A stretch of DNA of 64,000 nucleotides from Haemophilus influenzae (GTDB lineage Bacteria; Pseudomonadota; Gammaproteobacteria; Enterobacterales; Pasteurellaceae). Of the stretch, positions 40,644-51,257 are shown one piece after another; position 1 is the stretch's first letter, and each line of letters starts with the position of its first letter. The stretch is taken from contig NZ_LN831035.1 of assembly GCF_001457655.1 (NCBI RefSeq), positions 1,826,646 through 1,890,645 on the forward strand. Direction: 5' to 3'. The translations under genes were made by a program, and so were the position numbers. The notes beneath the pieces were generated by a model that was not told the origin of the DNA, did not search any database, and was given only the letters and a program-made list of their open reading frames with translations.

Positions 40644-40834
40644 ACTCAAAGAGAAAAAAGTGCGGTAAATTTGACAATAAAATCTAGTAGTATGCGTTTT
40701 CATCAATGTCGTCGTAGAATTTGATTATTGTCACAAACTATTAAATTGAGTGCGGATTTTTGCTAAATTTCCTTCAGAAATAAGGTAGAATGTGCAAGAT
40801 TATTTTTCAAAACGAATTATCACAGGAGAACAAA

Positions 40835-42832
40835 ATGGCAACTCGTAGACAATTAGCCAATGCAATTCGTGTCTTAGCAATGGATTCTGTACAAAAAGCG
40901 AAATCTGGTCACCCTGGTGCACCAATGGGGATGGCGGATATTGCTGAAGTATTATGGCGCGACTTTTTAAAACACAATCCAACCAATCCTAAATGGGCTG
41001 ATCGTGACCGTTTTGTGCTTTCAAATGGACACGGTTCTATGTTGATTTATAGTCTTTTACATTTAACTGGCTATGATCTTTCTATCGAAGATTTAAAACA
41101 ATTCCGTCAATTACATTCTAAAACCCCAGGTCACCCAGAATATGGTTATGCACCTGGTGTTGAAACCACGACTGGCCCGTTAGGTCAAGGTATCACTAAT
41201 GCGGTGGGTATGGCAATTGCTGAGAAAACCTTAGCTGGACAATTTAACCGTGAAGGCCATGAAATTGTCGATCACCACACTTATGTGTTCTTAGGCGATG
41301 GCTGTTTAATGGAAGGGATTTCTCACGAGGCTTGCTCTTTAGCAGGAACATTAGGTCTGGGTAAACTAATCGCATTCTACGATGACAACAATATTTCCAT
41401 TGATGGTCATGTTGATGGCTGGTTCAGTGATGACACCGCCGAGCGTTTTGAAGCTTATGGCTGGCAAGTAATCCGTAATGTAAATGGTCACAATGCAGAG
41501 CAAATTCGCGCTGCTGCCGTTCTTGCTCAAGCAGAAAAAGAAAAACCAACGTTAATTATTTGTAAAACCATCATTGGTTTTGGTTCTCCAAATAAATCAG
41601 GTTCTCATGATTGCCACGGTGCGCCATTAGGCGATGAAGAAATCGCTTTAACCCGCAAAGCACTTGGTTGGGAATATGCGCCATTTGAAATTCCAGCTGA
41701 ATACTATGCTGAATGGTCGGCAAAAGAGAAAGGTGCTGCAGCAGAAAAATCTTGGGAAGAAAAATTTGCCGCTTATGCAAAAGCCTATCCTGAATTGGCA
41801 GCAGAATTTAAACGTCGTGTTTCTGGCGAATTACCAACAAACTGGGCGGCAGAATCTAAAGCGTTCATCGAAAAATTACAAGCAAATCCAGCGAGTATTG
41901 CAAGCCGTAAAGCATCACAAAATGCCATTGAAGCCTATGCACACCTATTGCCAGAATTTTTAGGTGGTTCTGCAGACTTAGCAAGCTCCAACTTAACCTT
42001 ATGGAGTGGTTCAAAACCGATTCGTGCCCACGAAAACGTAAGTGGTAACTACATTAACTACGGTGTTCGTGAATTTGGTATGTCTGCCATTATGAACGGC
42101 ATTGCCTTACACGGCGGTTTCATTCCTTACGGCGCAACCTTCTTAATGTTCTACGAGTATGCTCACAACGCAGTACGTATGGCAGCATTAATGAAACAAC
42201 GCACATTATTCGTTTATACCCACGATTCCATCGGTTTAGGCGAAGATGGACCTACACACCAACCAGTAGAACAAACGGCTTCACTACGCTTAATTCCAAA
42301 CCTTGAAACATGGCGTCCATGTGACCAAGTTGAATCAGCCATCGCATGGCAACAAGCGGTTGAACGTCAAGATGGCCCAAGTGCGTTAATTTTCACTCGT
42401 CAAAATCTTGCTCAAATGAACCGCACTTCTGCACAATTAGATGCGGTTAAACGTGGTGCTTATGTATTAAAAGACTGTGATGGCACACCTGAGTTAATTT
42501 TCATTGCGACAGGTTCTGAAGTGGAATTAGCAGTGCAAGCAGCCGAAGCATTAAGTGCTGAAGGTAAAAAAGTACGCGTTGTTTCTATGCCAAGTACTAA
42601 CCGTTTCGATAAACAAGACGAAGCATACCGTGAAAGTGTATTACCTGCAGCGGTAACCAAACGTGTTGCGATTGAAGCGGGTATTGCTGACTTCTGGTAT
42701 AAATACGTTGGATTCAATGGTCGTGTTGTCGGTATGAATAGCTTTGGCGAATCCGCACCAGCAGATCAATTATTTAAACTCTTTGGTTTCACTGTTGAAA
42801 ACGTGGTAGCAAAAGCGAAAGAAATTCTTTAA
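40835..42832 (+). CDS. tktA: Transketolase
   Basis: A 665-residue thiamine-diphosphate enzyme of the pentose phosphate pathway. The N-terminal [14 protein letters not shown], the ThDP motif GDGCLMEG...NN (residues about 154-184), the conserved DGPTHQP and the C-terminal domain are all present. The ATG at 40835 has AGGAGA 5 bp upstream; the longer reading from 40790 runs through that binding site. It is followed by a strong terminator. Confidence 0.97.
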   Translation: MATRRQLANAIRVLAMDSVQKAKSGHPGAPMGMADIAEVLWRDFLKHNPTNPKWADRDRFVLSNGHGSMLIYSLLHLTGYDLSIEDLKQFRQLHSKTPGHPEYGYAPGVETTTGPLGQGITNAVGMAIAEKTLAGQFNREGHEIVDHHTYVFLGDGCLMEGISHEACSLAGTLGLGKLIAFYDDNNISIDGHVDGWFSDDTAERFEAYGWQVIRNVNGHNAEQIRAAAVLAQAEKEKPTLIICKTIIGFGSPNKSGSHDCHGAPLGDEEIALTRKALGWEYAPFEIPAEYYAEWSAKEKGAAAEKSWEEKFAAYAKAYPELAAEFKRRVSGELPTNWAAESKAFIEKLQANPASIASRKASQNAIEAYAHLLPEFLGGSADLASSNLTLWSGSKPIRAHENVSGNYINYGVREFGMSAIMNGIALHGGFIPYGATFLMFYEYAHNAVRMAALMKQRTLFVYTHDSIGLGEDGPTHQPVEQTASLRLIPNLETWRPCDQVESAIAWQQAVERQDGPSALIFTRQNLAQMNRTSAQLDAVKRGAYVLKDCDGTPELIFIATGSEVELAVQAAEALSAEGKKVRVVSMPSTNRFDKQDEAYRESVLPAAVTKRVAIEAGIADFWYKYVGFNGRVVGMNSFGESAPADQLFKLFGFTVENVVAKAKEIL

Positions 42833-42846
42833 GATTAAACTAAACT

Positions 42847-42876
42847 AGCTCCTTGATATTCAAGGAGCTTTTTTAT
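42847..42876 (+). terminator. Terminator of tktA
   Basis: Arms AGCTCCTTG and CAAGGAGCT around ATATT, followed by TTTTTATT, 15 bp after the stop. Confidence 0.93.
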
Positions 42877-42956
42877 TGGCTATTGAAAATTATTGTGAGA
42901 TATGAAATAAAGAAAGGAATAGATTTATACTTAATTTCTCAGCTTTCTAACGCAAA

Positions 42957-43958
42957 CTACAACTTTTTATTTTCTGCAGTTTCTGGCTCTAAATCTAATT
43001 TTGCCATCAATAACTGATCGCCATCTTCTTCTGGATTATCTGTAACAAGTAATTTATCGCCATAGAAAATCGAATTTGCCCCCGCCATAAAACACATCGC
43101 TTGCATTTCTTCAGTCATACCACTACGACCTGCAGAAAGGCGAACATAACTTTTTGGCATAGTAATACGTGCAACAGCAATCGTTCGCACAAACTCCGTC
43201 CAATCTAATTCTTCCGCATCGGCTAACGGTGTACCTTCAACCTTAACGAGTTGATTAATCGGCACTGACTCAGGTTGCGGATCAAGATTTGCAAGGCTCG
43301 CGATTAATCCAGCCCGTTCTTTACGGGTTTCATTCATCCCCACAATGCCACCACAACACACTTTTAATCCAGCTTTGCGCACTTTTCCTAAGGTACTAAG
43401 ACGATCATCAAAACGGCGAGTACCAATCACTTCTGCATAATGTTCTGGTGCGGTATCAAGATTATGATTGTAATAATCTAATCCAGCTTCTTTTAAATCT
43501 TCCGCCATACCGTCTTGCAATAAACCAAAGGTACCGCAAGTTTCTAAACCAAGTGATTTCACGGCTTTAATAATTTCTGTGACTTTCTCAATATCTTTTG
43601 GCTTAGGGCCTCGCCAAGCAGCCCCCATACAGAAACGTCCCGCACCACGTGCTTTCGCAATTTTTGCTTTAGCGACGATCTCATCAACATCTAATAACTG
43701 CTGATTTTGTACGCCAGTATGATAACGGGCTGATTGAGGGCAATAACTACAATCTTCTGGGCATCCCCCCGTTTTGATAGACATTAACGTGGATAACTGA
43801 ATCGCGCGAGGATTAAAATGCTTACGATGAACTTGCGTTGCTCGGTAAACTAATTCCAAAAATGGCGTTTCAAATAACGCCTCAACTTTGCAAACAGACC
43901 AATATTCTACACTTGGATGAGGTGTAATAGAGTTAATTTGTAATTTTTCCGCTAACAT
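42957..43958 (-). CDS. bioB: Biotin synthase
   Basis: A 333-residue radical-SAM enzyme that inserts sulfur into dethiobiotin. The CPEDCSYC motif binds the SAM cluster, and YNHNLDT and the Arg in the RLSAGR segment near residue 275 belong to the second cluster site. It stands apart from the other biotin genes. An uptake signal lies just upstream of its start. Confidence 0.97.
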   Translation of the reverse strand: MLAEKLQINSITPHPSVEYWSVCKVEALFETPFLELVYRATQVHRKHFNPRAIQLSTLMSIKTGGCPEDCSYCPQSARYHTGVQNQQLLDVDEIVAKAKIAKARGAGRFCMGAAWRGPKPKDIEKVTEIIKAVKSLGLETCGTFGLLQDGMAEDLKEAGLDYYNHNLDTAPEHYAEVIGTRRFDDRLSTLGKVRKAGLKVCCGGIVGMNETRKERAGLIASLANLDPQPESVPINQLVKVEGTPLADAEELDWTEFVRTIAVARITMPKSYVRLSAGRSGMTEEMQAMCFMAGANSIFYGDKLLVTDNPEEDGDQLLMAKLDLEPETAENKKL

Positions 43959-44070
43959 GTTTTTCCTTTGAAAGTGCGGTTAAAAACACCACGCTTTTTA
44001 TACTTTCTTAATTGATGAATTAGTGTATATGGTAGAAACAATCAATTCAACGTTATGAATGAAACTAATT

Positions 44071-44718
44071 TTACACCCCTTTTTGCAATTGACTTATCTG
44101 ACCATTTTCCACCACTAACACTTGATCTATCGAACCGATTAATTCCGATGGTTGGTGGGTAACAAGTAGCAATGTTAAATCTTTCTCGTCACAAAGTTTA
44201 GCGATTAAAGCCAGCATTTCTACCCGAAGTTTCTGATCTAATGCAGAAAAAGGCTCATCTAATAACAAAATTGGCTTATCTCGCAACAAACAACGCGCCA
44301 ATGCCACTCGTTGTTTTTGCCCCCCCGAAAGAGAATTCGGTAAACGCTCTAAATAATCGCCCAATCCTACGGAGCAAGCGGCCTGTTCAATTTTTTCCTG
44401 CTCAAGTGCGGTTAATTTTAAAGAGGGTTTTATTCCTAAGGCAAGATTTTGTTGTACAGTCAAATGGGGAAATAAGTTATTTTCTTGAAATAGCATGGAA
44501 ACAGGACGCTCGTAAGGCGCACTACGCGTATGATTTTTATCGTTTAACCAAATTTCTCCTTGAGCAGGAAATTCAAACCCAGCAATTAAATTCAATAAGG
44601 TACTTTTCCCCGCCCCACTTTCGCCAATAATTGCGACACGTTCGCCAGCCTTAACGTTCAAATTAAAGCACATTGGTAAGGTTTTATCATTCAAAATCAC
44701 ATTATTTAGATAAATCAT
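44071..44718 (-). CDS. thiQ: Thiamine ABC transporter ATPase ThiQ
   Basis: About 215 residues with Walker [10 protein letters not shown], signature LSGGQKQR and Walker [13 protein letters not shown]. The start at 44718 (MIYLNNVIL) aligns with E. coli ThiQ and overlaps thiP by 17 bp; the longer frame to 44760 is not needed. It energises thiamine and TPP import with ThiB and ThiP. Confidence 0.92.
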   Translation of the reverse strand: MIYLNNVILNDKTLPMCFNLNVKAGERVAIIGESGAGKSTLLNLIAGFEFPAQGEIWLNDKNHTRSAPYERPVSMLFQENNLFPHLTVQQNLALGIKPSLKLTALEQEKIEQAACSVGLGDYLERLPNSLSGGQKQRVALARCLLRDKPILLLDEPFSALDQKLRVEMLALIAKLCDEKDLTLLLVTHQPSELIGSIDQVLVVENGQISQLQKGV

Positions 44719-46321
44719 CAGCATCCCTATATGTGTGAATAAAGGCAAACAATATGCCACAAAGCAATAATAAAATCCCTGCGGTTACAGCGGCATCTTG
44801 ATTACGATAATTACCTAACTGCTGATATAACAAATGCGGTAAAGAAGTAAACTCTTGATTGCCAAATAACGCAATAGCCGTAAAATCGCCGAGAGATAAC
44901 GCCAAACCTAAAGCAAAAGCATAACGCAACGGTGCGCGCAAGGTTTTCCACTCAATCAGATAAAAACGTTGCCAACCCACAATTCCCAAACTGTTACACA
45001 GATTTTCGTAATAACGCATATTATTATGAAAAGGTGCGCTCAAAATACGTAAAACAAAAGGCATTGCACTTAACGCATTGCAAAATACAACGATAATAAA
45101 CAAATCAATATTCGAAAAATCACGCTCTTGTAATAATAAAAATAACCCCATTGCGAGTACTAAAATCGGGATTGCCAAAATTACCATTCCTGCATTAATA
45201 ATAAATTGAGCGATTTTCTGATAATGTAACCATTCTAAACGGCGTGATAAAAGCAATAAGGCAATCGCCATCGTTAATGCAAGTAATGCGGACAAGGGTG
45301 CGATAGAAAGTGAATAACCTAACGCACGCCAAAGTTGAGAATTATGCCAAACCTTGAGTAAACTTGATGAACTCAATGCGCTAATAAGAATATTCAAAAC
45401 TGGCGAAAAAAGGAAAAAGACAAAAACAATTAAAACAAAAACATAGAAAATTTTGACCGCACTTTTAGGTTTCACAAACCAAATATTACTATTGCTCAAG
45501 CCATTTTGATTAGAAGGCGAAAAACGAGATGTTAAACTAAATAAAAGCAAGCAAAATACAAATTGCAACATAGCAAAGAGTGCCGCTTTCGGCAGATCAA
45601 ATTCAAATAAAATCGCTTGGTAAATTGCTGTTTCTAATGTTGTATATTGAGGCCCACCACCTAACGTAAGAACAACGGTAAAACTGGTAAAGCACAGCAT
45701 AAAAATCAAGCTAAATGTGGGCAAACATTGCTGACGAAAAACAGGCCATTCCACCAATTTAACGAATTGCCAACCTTGCAAATTGAGCTGTGCTGCAAGC
45801 TGACGTTGCTGATAAGGGATACTTTGCAAACTTTGTAAGAAAAGCTGTGCTGCCAGTGGGATATTGAAAAAAAGATGGGCAATTAAAATACCCGACAGTC
45901 CGTAAATATGCCCCTGCCACGACATTCCAAAAAGATTAGCAAACCAAGCTAACCAACCGCTTGAACCATAAATACCGATCAAACCAAAAATTGCCACTAA
46001 AGCAGGTAAGACAAAAGTTAGCGACATTAATTTTAACAACCACTTTTTTCCAAAAAATGGCTTATAAAATAATGCCCGAGCGAGAAGTAAACCAAAGAAA
46101 ATAGATAAAACGGTAGAAAGTAAAGCTTGCCCAAAACTGAAAAGAATCAGATGCTGTAGGTAATCATCAGTAAACCAAGCTCGCCATTGCAATTCATCGC
46201 CCAATGTAAAGATCGAACTTAAGGCACTACCATAAAAAAGAATAATGAAACTAATGACAACAACCCCGCCCGCATAATGACGAGGGCGAAGTTGTGGATG
46301 ATGAAATAACGACAACATCAA
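44702..46321 (-). CDS. thiP: Thiamine ABC transporter permease ThiP
   Basis: A 539-residue permease made of two fused binding-protein-dependent transport modules, about twelve membrane helices in all. Each module has an EAA-type loop (for example [20 protein letters not shown] and [18 protein letters not shown]). One base separates it from thiB upstream. Confidence 0.94.
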   Translation of the reverse strand: MMLSLFHHPQLRPRHYAGGVVVISFIILFYGSALSSIFTLGDELQWRAWFTDDYLQHLILFSFGQALLSTVLSIFFGLLLARALFYKPFFGKKWLLKLMSLTFVLPALVAIFGLIGIYGSSGWLAWFANLFGMSWQGHIYGLSGILIAHLFFNIPLAAQLFLQSLQSIPYQQRQLAAQLNLQGWQFVKLVEWPVFRQQCLPTFSLIFMLCFTSFTVVLTLGGGPQYTTLETAIYQAILFEFDLPKAALFAMLQFVFCLLLFSLTSRFSPSNQNGLSNSNIWFVKPKSAVKIFYVFVLIVFVFFLFSPVLNILISALSSSSLLKVWHNSQLWRALGYSLSIAPLSALLALTMAIALLLLSRRLEWLHYQKIAQFIINAGMVILAIPILVLAMGLFLLLQERDFSNIDLFIIVVFCNALSAMPFVLRILSAPFHNNMRYYENLCNSLGIVGWQRFYLIEWKTLRAPLRYAFALGLALSLGDFTAIALFGNQEFTSLPHLLYQQLGNYRNQDAAVTAGILLLLCGILFAFIHTYRDADDLSK

Positions 46322-46322
46322 A

Positions 46323-47321
46323 TTATTTTGTTAATGTAGTTTGCCAAGTGCTGATCCAATTTTTTAACTGCTCAGCATTCACTGTTGGATTAATTGGCGT
46401 TTGAGTTTTTTGTTGAACTTTCAGTGCATCAAAGTGCGGTTCAATTTCGCCTTGAATAACTGGCAACATAATATTGGCTGTCACAATATGTTTTTGTGCT
46501 GTAGGCGAAATTAAAAATGCCATAAAATCATCCGCACATTGATTTGGATGGTTGGCAACTCGCGCCGCTAATTCCACTTGAGTAATATGCCCTTCCGCAA
46601 AATCTGTCGCCGCATAATTATCTTTTTTCTCAAAAAGTTGATGATAAAGTGGCGATGTGCTGTAACTTAATACTAAATCCGCTTCGCCTTTTAAGAATGC
46701 ACCGTAAGTATCTGACCAGCCTTTACCCACTGTTACCGTATGCTTATCTAAATTTTTCCAAGCAGATTGAATTTTATCTTCAGGATAAATTACATTCATC
46801 CAAACCAATAAACCACGTCCCACACTGCTGGTGCGAGGATCTTGATAAATCACACGAAGATCTTGGCGTTCAACTAATTCTTTCAAACTTTTCGGCGGAT
46901 TTTGTAATTTGGTTTTATCGTACACAAAAGCATAATTACCGAAATCGAAAGGTAAGAAGGTCTTATTTGTCCATTTTGTTGGTAAATCAAGCTGAGTTAA
47001 ATCCACGTTATTTGGTGCAAAAATACCTGTTTTTTCAGCTTGTTCCAAAAAAAAGTTATCTAAACCTAGCACAATATCCGCTTTTGTTTTCTTTCCTTCC
47101 AAGCGAACACGGTTGAGCAACACTCCAACGCTTTCAAAAGGCGTAAAATTAATAGTGCATTGTGGGTGTGCTTTTTCAAAATCTTGTTTTACTTTTGGCC
47201 CAGCACCCCATTCAGAAGTGAAAGAATCGTAGCTATATACGTTCACACTTTGCTGTGATTGTGCTAATGCAGCAGTGGAAAAAAGTGCGGTAGAAATTAA
47301 GGTTAATTTAAGAAGTTTCAT
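46323..47321 (-). CDS. thiB: Thiamine-binding periplasmic protein ThiB
   Basis: A 332-residue substrate-binding protein with signal peptide (cleavage near ALAQ). SYDSFTSEWGAGPKVK and YSTSPLYHQ resemble the ligand-binding regions of ThiB/TbpA. It delivers thiamine or its phosphates to ThiPQ. First gene of thiBPQ, downstream of the TPP riboswitch. Confidence 0.94.
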   Translation of the reverse strand: MKLLKLTLISTALFSTAALAQSQQSVNVYSYDSFTSEWGAGPKVKQDFEKAHPQCTINFTPFESVGVLLNRVRLEGKKTKADIVLGLDNFFLEQAEKTGIFAPNNVDLTQLDLPTKWTNKTFLPFDFGNYAFVYDKTKLQNPPKSLKELVERQDLRVIYQDPRTSSVGRGLLVWMNVIYPEDKIQSAWKNLDKHTVTVGKGWSDTYGAFLKGEADLVLSYSTSPLYHQLFEKKDNYAATDFAEGHITQVELAARVANHPNQCADDFMAFLISPTAQKHIVTANIMLPVIQGEIEPHFDALKVQQKTQTPINPTVNAEQLKNWISTWQTTLTK

Positions 47322-47384
47322 TATTACATCCTTATTTATGATTAAAAGGCAGCAATAATGACGAAAAGGAGATAAGGTTATATT

Positions 47385-47457
47385 CCTAGTTTCCTACGTC
47401 AGTATTAACTGTTTCAGGTTCACGGGTATGATCTCAGCGTATTGCACCCCGACTAGG
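47385..47457 (-). promoter_or_regulatory. TPP riboswitch (THI element)
   Basis: Read on the minus strand it shows CGGGGTGC, then GCTGAGA, then ACCCGTGAACCTGA, then TAATACTGACGTAGGAA, the hallmark THI-box order. P1 is formed by ACTAGG and CCTAGT at its ends. It stands about 65 bases before thiB and should repress thiBPQ when TPP is plentiful. Confidence 0.96.
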
Positions 47458-47524
47458 CTTGCTAGTGTATTAAAATTTACTCAAGTTGCCAACGGCTTTT
47501 TAATGTATTCTGTGTGTAAAGAAT

Positions 47525-47548
47525 AAAAAAGCCCTGTAAAACAGGGCA
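47525..47548 (-). terminator. Terminator of comEA
   Basis: Arms GCCCTG and CAGGGC around TAAAA. On the minus strand it is followed by TTTTTTATTC. It lies about 20 bp after the comEA stop. Confidence 0.85.
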
Positions 47549-47567
47549 TTCATTGGAGGTTAGAAAA

Positions 47568-47915
47568 TTAAAAGATTATACGATCACGATTTTTCTCTAG
47601 TGTTGCTTTGCCAATTCCTTGTACTTCTAAAAGCTGTTCTACATTAGTAAAATTACCGTGTTTTTCACGATATTGCACAATAGCTTCCGCTTTTTTCGCA
47701 CCAATGCCAGTTAGGGATTTTTGAATTTCACTGGCAGTTGCTATGTTAATATTCAATTTATCTCCCATCATAGCTGGTGCTACTTGTGAATCCGTTTGAG
47801 TGGTCACAACAGCTTGAGTTGTTTGCTCAACCACCTTGTCTTCAGCAAAAGTGGAACCAGCTGCAAGTGACCCACACAATACAAACGAAGTGAATAATGT
47901 TTTCATTAATTTCAT
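47568..47915 (-). CDS. comEA: Competence DNA-binding protein ComEA
   Basis: About 115 residues: signal peptide ending TFA, a short Gln/Thr/Val-rich linker, then two helix-hairpin-helix motifs (SLTGIGAKKAEAIVQYREKHG and LLEVQGIGKATLEKNR). This is the ComEA fold that binds incoming DNA in the periplasm during transformation. I start at 47915 behind AAGGAAA; a 12-codon extension is dismissed. Known to be competence-regulated in this species. Confidence 0.93.
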   Translation of the reverse strand: MKLMKTLFTSFVLCGSLAAGSTFAEDKVVEQTTQAVVTTQTDSQVAPAMMGDKLNINIATASEIQKSLTGIGAKKAEAIVQYREKHGNFTNVEQLLEVQGIGKATLEKNRDRIIF

Positions 47916-48042
47916 AGAGGTTTCCTTATAATATGAACCGTTGATCAACAATCAACACACACATTTTTTCCTGCCTTGCAAAAAACCTCAAGAACCTGAC
48001 CGCACTTTTGCGATCTCGATCTCAAAAATTCTTAATTTGAAT

Positions 48043-48080
48043 GAAAAAAACAAAGGACTTATCATTGACGATAAGCCCTT
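48043..48080 (-). terminator. Terminator of the lspA-ispH transcript
   Basis: Arms AAGGACTTATC (48053-48063) and GATAAGCCCTT (48070-48080) with one mismatch. On the minus strand a TGTTTTTTTC run follows. It sits at the end of ispH. Confidence 0.8.
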
Positions 48081-48084
48081 AGTA

Positions 48085-49029
48085 TTAATTAACTTCTTTT
48101 ATTCTCAACTCTTTTGGCACTTCAAAGAACATATTTTCTTCTAAACCTTGCAGTTCTTCTATAGTATCCGCGCCAAACTCTTTTAAGCGAGAAATAATCG
48201 ATTGGACTAATTCTTCTGGTGCAGAAGCACCAGCTGTAATCCCAATGGTTTTTACATCATTAAACCAATCATCTTGAATATCGGAAGGATCATCAAGAAG
48301 CTGTGATTTAATCCCCATTCGAGACGCCAATTCAGCTAAACGATTTGAATTTGATGAGTTTTTAGACCCCACAACCAACACTAAATCTGATAATTTAGCC
48401 AATTCTCGCACCGCTTCTTGACGATTGGTTGTCGCATAACAAATATCGTTTTTATGTGGCCCTTGAATAGCGGGATATTTTTCTTTTAATGCAGCAATAG
48501 TTTCTGCTGTATCATCTAGCGATAAAGTGGTTTGCGTCATAAAGGTTAAATCATCATTGTCTTGCATTGGCAAACGTGCAATATCTTCTACTTTTTCAAT
48601 CAAGAAAATTCCGCCATCTTCATTACTATACTGCCCCATTGTGCCTTCAACTTCAGGGTGTCCTTTATGTCCAATCAAAATCGCTTTTGTTCCCTTTCGA
48701 CTTGCACGAGCAACTTGCATATGTACTTTGGTCACCAAAGGACAGGTTGCATCAAATACTTTGAGATTGCGGTCTTTCGCTTCTTGTCGAACGGCTTGAG
48801 ATACGCCGTGCGCAGAAAAAATCACGATCGCACCATCAGGTACCTCGCTTAATTCTTCCACGAAGATCGCACCACGATCACGCAATCCGTTCACAACAAA
48901 TCGGTTATGCACCACTTCATGACGAACATAAATCGGTGCGCCATGAATTTCTAAGGCAAGTTCAACAATACTAATAGCACGGTCTACACCGGCACAGAAT
49001 CCTCGTGGATTGGCTAAAATTATCTTCAT
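48085..49029 (-). CDS. ispH: 4-hydroxy-3-methylbut-2-enyl diphosphate reductase IspH
   Basis: A 314-residue Fe-S enzyme that makes IPP and DMAPP in the last step of the MEP isoprenoid pathway. The start [14 protein letters not shown] gives the first of three conserved cysteines; the others lie in DATCPLV and ICYATTNRQ. The ATG overlaps the lspA TGA stop (ATGA). An alternative start four codons earlier is not supported. Confidence 0.97.
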   Translation of the reverse strand: MKIILANPRGFCAGVDRAISIVELALEIHGAPIYVRHEVVHNRFVVNGLRDRGAIFVEELSEVPDGAIVIFSAHGVSQAVRQEAKDRNLKVFDATCPLVTKVHMQVARASRKGTKAILIGHKGHPEVEGTMGQYSNEDGGIFLIEKVEDIARLPMQDNDDLTFMTQTTLSLDDTAETIAALKEKYPAIQGPHKNDICYATTNRQEAVRELAKLSDLVLVVGSKNSSNSNRLAELASRMGIKSQLLDDPSDIQDDWFNDVKTIGITAGASAPEELVQSIISRLKEFGADTIEELQGLEENMFFEVPKELRIKEVN

Positions 49030-49541
49030 TTCTGACCGCACTTTTCTACTTGTTTATCTTGTACTTTTTTCTTTTCGCTCTTAAACGCATCCAATGCTAA
49101 CAACCCTGCGCCAATACAAATGGCAATATCAGCGATATTAAACACTGGATAATGATAAATATCCCAATAGAAATCAAAGAAATCCACGACGAAACCATTG
49201 TAAGCTCGATCTACCATATTCGCTAATGCACCACCAATAATCAGTGCATAAGCAGAATTTTGGATTTTTTGTTCAGCATTATTTTTTACTAAAAAATAAA
49301 CCAACATGCCTGAAATAGCCAACGCTAACAAAATAAAGAAATATTGTTGCCAGCCACTATGATCCGCTAAGAAACTAAATGCCGCACCATAATTGCGGAC
49401 ATAGGTAAGATTGAAAACAGGCAGCACATTAACACTTTCATACAAATCAAATTTTTGTACCACAATGTATTTAGTGAGCAAATCAACCACGAAAGCGACC
49501 GTACTTAACCATAAAAACGAAAGCCCTGATTTTTTGGACAT
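49026..49541 (-). CDS. lspA: Lipoprotein signal peptidase II
   Basis: A 171-residue aspartic protease with four membrane helices. The two catalytic aspartates are in [10 protein letters not shown] and FNIADIAI, the standard LspA motifs. It cleaves prolipoproteins (TbpB in this window is one substrate). The last codons coincide with an uptake signal, whose AGTGCGGTC encodes the final residues before the ATGA overlap with ispH. Confidence 0.97.
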   Translation of the reverse strand: MSKKSGLSFLWLSTVAFVVDLLTKYIVVQKFDLYESVNVLPVFNLTYVRNYGAAFSFLADHSGWQQYFFILLALAISGMLVYFLVKNNAEQKIQNSAYALIIGGALANMVDRAYNGFVVDFFDFYWDIYHYPVFNIADIAICIGAGLLALDAFKSEKKKVQDKQVEKCGQK

Positions 49542-49610
49542 ACTATTTCCCTTTTAAAAAAATTCCGCTCATTCTAGCACAAGCCGATAAATGATAAAGC
49601 ACGATCTCAT

Positions 49611-51170
49611 TTACTGAACGGTTTCTGGTAATTTTGCTGGATCATCAGCCAACTCTTTAACATTTACAACGTTATTCCAATCAAATACCTTAATTTCCTG
49701 TTTTTCAGGATGGAAGAAATCCACGCCTTGTAAATGTTTTTCCTTAATTCCCATCCAATCAGCAAAACCATAAACAAAATTAAATGCCGATTGTGGCGTT
49801 TTTATTTTTTCTACCTTTTGACTATCACTCGAAAACATGACGAAAGGAATTTCATAATCTTGTTTATAAAGATTATTTGGATGCAATGATAAACCTTCAG
49901 AATCCTCATAATGAGCAAGCCCATGATCAGAAAAGTAAATCACCGAATAGGGTTCATTTTGCGATACTAACTGCGAATTTAATTTTTCTAAAAACTGATC
50001 CGTATATTTAATCGATTCTAAATAACAAGACATAGATTGATTAATAAAATAATTTTTAACCTCGTACGGAAGACGCTCACAAAAGGCTGGATGTGAGCCC
50101 ATTAAATGAATCACAATTAATTTTGGATTCGTAATATTTTCTTTTAAGGCTTTATCTAATACAGGCAACATTTCATCGTCATAAACTTTTTTAGAATTGT
50201 AACCTAACGGCTTCATAAAAATCGTTTCATCTGCACTTTGACCAATACGAGATGCTATCGTATCAAATTCCCCAATTTTGCCTTGATTAGAAATCCAATA
50301 GGTTTTCACACCCGCTTTTTTGGCTAAAGAAATAATATTATCCGTATAGACCGTTTCCCCTTTATCTGCTCGATATAGGGTGAGTTGTAAAGACGGTTGC
50401 GTATTCGGTGCCGCAGAATAATAATTTTCAAAAACTGTGCCTTTCACACGCTCTAAAAATGGTGTGGTTTTCAATGGAAAACCATATAACGACATATAAT
50501 CTTTTCGCATGCTTTCACCGATAATCAAAATATAATTTTTATATTTTGGCATAAAAGATTGAATATCCCATTGAGAAGGCGCATTAGCGGATTGATTTAG
50601 AAAATCACGTTGTTCTAAATACAGATCATTCATTCGATCAAATTCAGAATAAAAAAGAACGGGATAAAAACGGAATTTATACGCATAGTTCCAATCAGAA
50701 AATTGATTATAAGAAAAAACTAATAATAGGCTAATAACAGCCGTATTTAGCCACTTAAATGCTTGCCGTTTAAAATAAAAACTTAATTTCATTAAAGCAA
50801 CAAACAGGATGAAATAACTAGCTTGAAATAAAAATATCCAAAAAGGAATGGTTGTGTAATATTCTAAGGTTTCATTAATATTCGTTTCATAAACAGAAGC
50901 GATAATCCCCAAAGATGGAATTCCATAGAAAAAACCAGCAGAGCAATAAAATAACGCGCTGAGGAATAATACAGTGATTAATATTCGCCCAACCCAAGGG
51001 GTAAAATAAAAAGAAATCGCCGTGATAACAAATAAAATTGCGTAATCTGAAACAGGAATATTCTCACTTAATACATTGCCTAATCCCATATTGGTAAATA
51101 TGGAAAAGAGAAACAATAAAAAATAAAACCATATTGTTTTAGAATGAATTATTTTTTTCCCGAACATCAT
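49611..51170 (-). CDS. Sulfatase-family phosphoethanolamine transferase (paralogue 2)
   Basis: About 519 residues, with N-terminal membrane helices followed by a periplasmic sulfatase domain with [15 protein letters not shown] (nucleophile Ser position), HLMGSHP and FSDHGL. Closely related in motif spacing to the gene at 10582-12153. Both are probable LPS modifiers with different acceptors. I start at the ATG at 51170 behind GGAAG. Acceptor specificity is not readable from sequence. Confidence 0.87.
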   Translation of the reverse strand: MMFGKKIIHSKTIWFYFLLFLFSIFTNMGLGNVLSENIPVSDYAILFVITAISFYFTPWVGRILITVLFLSALFYCSAGFFYGIPSLGIIASVYETNINETLEYYTTIPFWIFLFQASYFILFVALMKLSFYFKRQAFKWLNTAVISLLLVFSYNQFSDWNYAYKFRFYPVLFYSEFDRMNDLYLEQRDFLNQSANAPSQWDIQSFMPKYKNYILIIGESMRKDYMSLYGFPLKTTPFLERVKGTVFENYYSAAPNTQPSLQLTLYRADKGETVYTDNIISLAKKAGVKTYWISNQGKIGEFDTIASRIGQSADETIFMKPLGYNSKKVYDDEMLPVLDKALKENITNPKLIVIHLMGSHPAFCERLPYEVKNYFINQSMSCYLESIKYTDQFLEKLNSQLVSQNEPYSVIYFSDHGLAHYEDSEGLSLHPNNLYKQDYEIPFVMFSSDSQKVEKIKTPQSAFNFVYGFADWMGIKEKHLQGVDFFHPEKQEIKVFDWNNVVNVKELADDPAKLPETVQ

Positions 51171-51194
51171 TAACTTCCTTTCGCACAAAAGTAA

Positions 51195-51223
51195 AAAAGT
51201 GCGGTGAAATTTACCGCACTTTT
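51195..51223. terminator. Uptake-signal hairpin after ppiD
   Basis: AAAAGTGCGGT (51195-51205) and ACCGCACTTTT (51213-51223) face each other around seven bases. The pair lies between the ppiD stop and the PEtN transferase start on the minus strand, and can end the ppiD transcript. Confidence 0.82.
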
Positions 51224-51257
51224 GAGCAAAATTTATCTCAAATTATCATTTAACCTG

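Noticed and set aside
40790..40834. Longer start for transketolase
   Set aside because: The AGGAGA site before 40835 and alignment to known N-termini support the shorter form.
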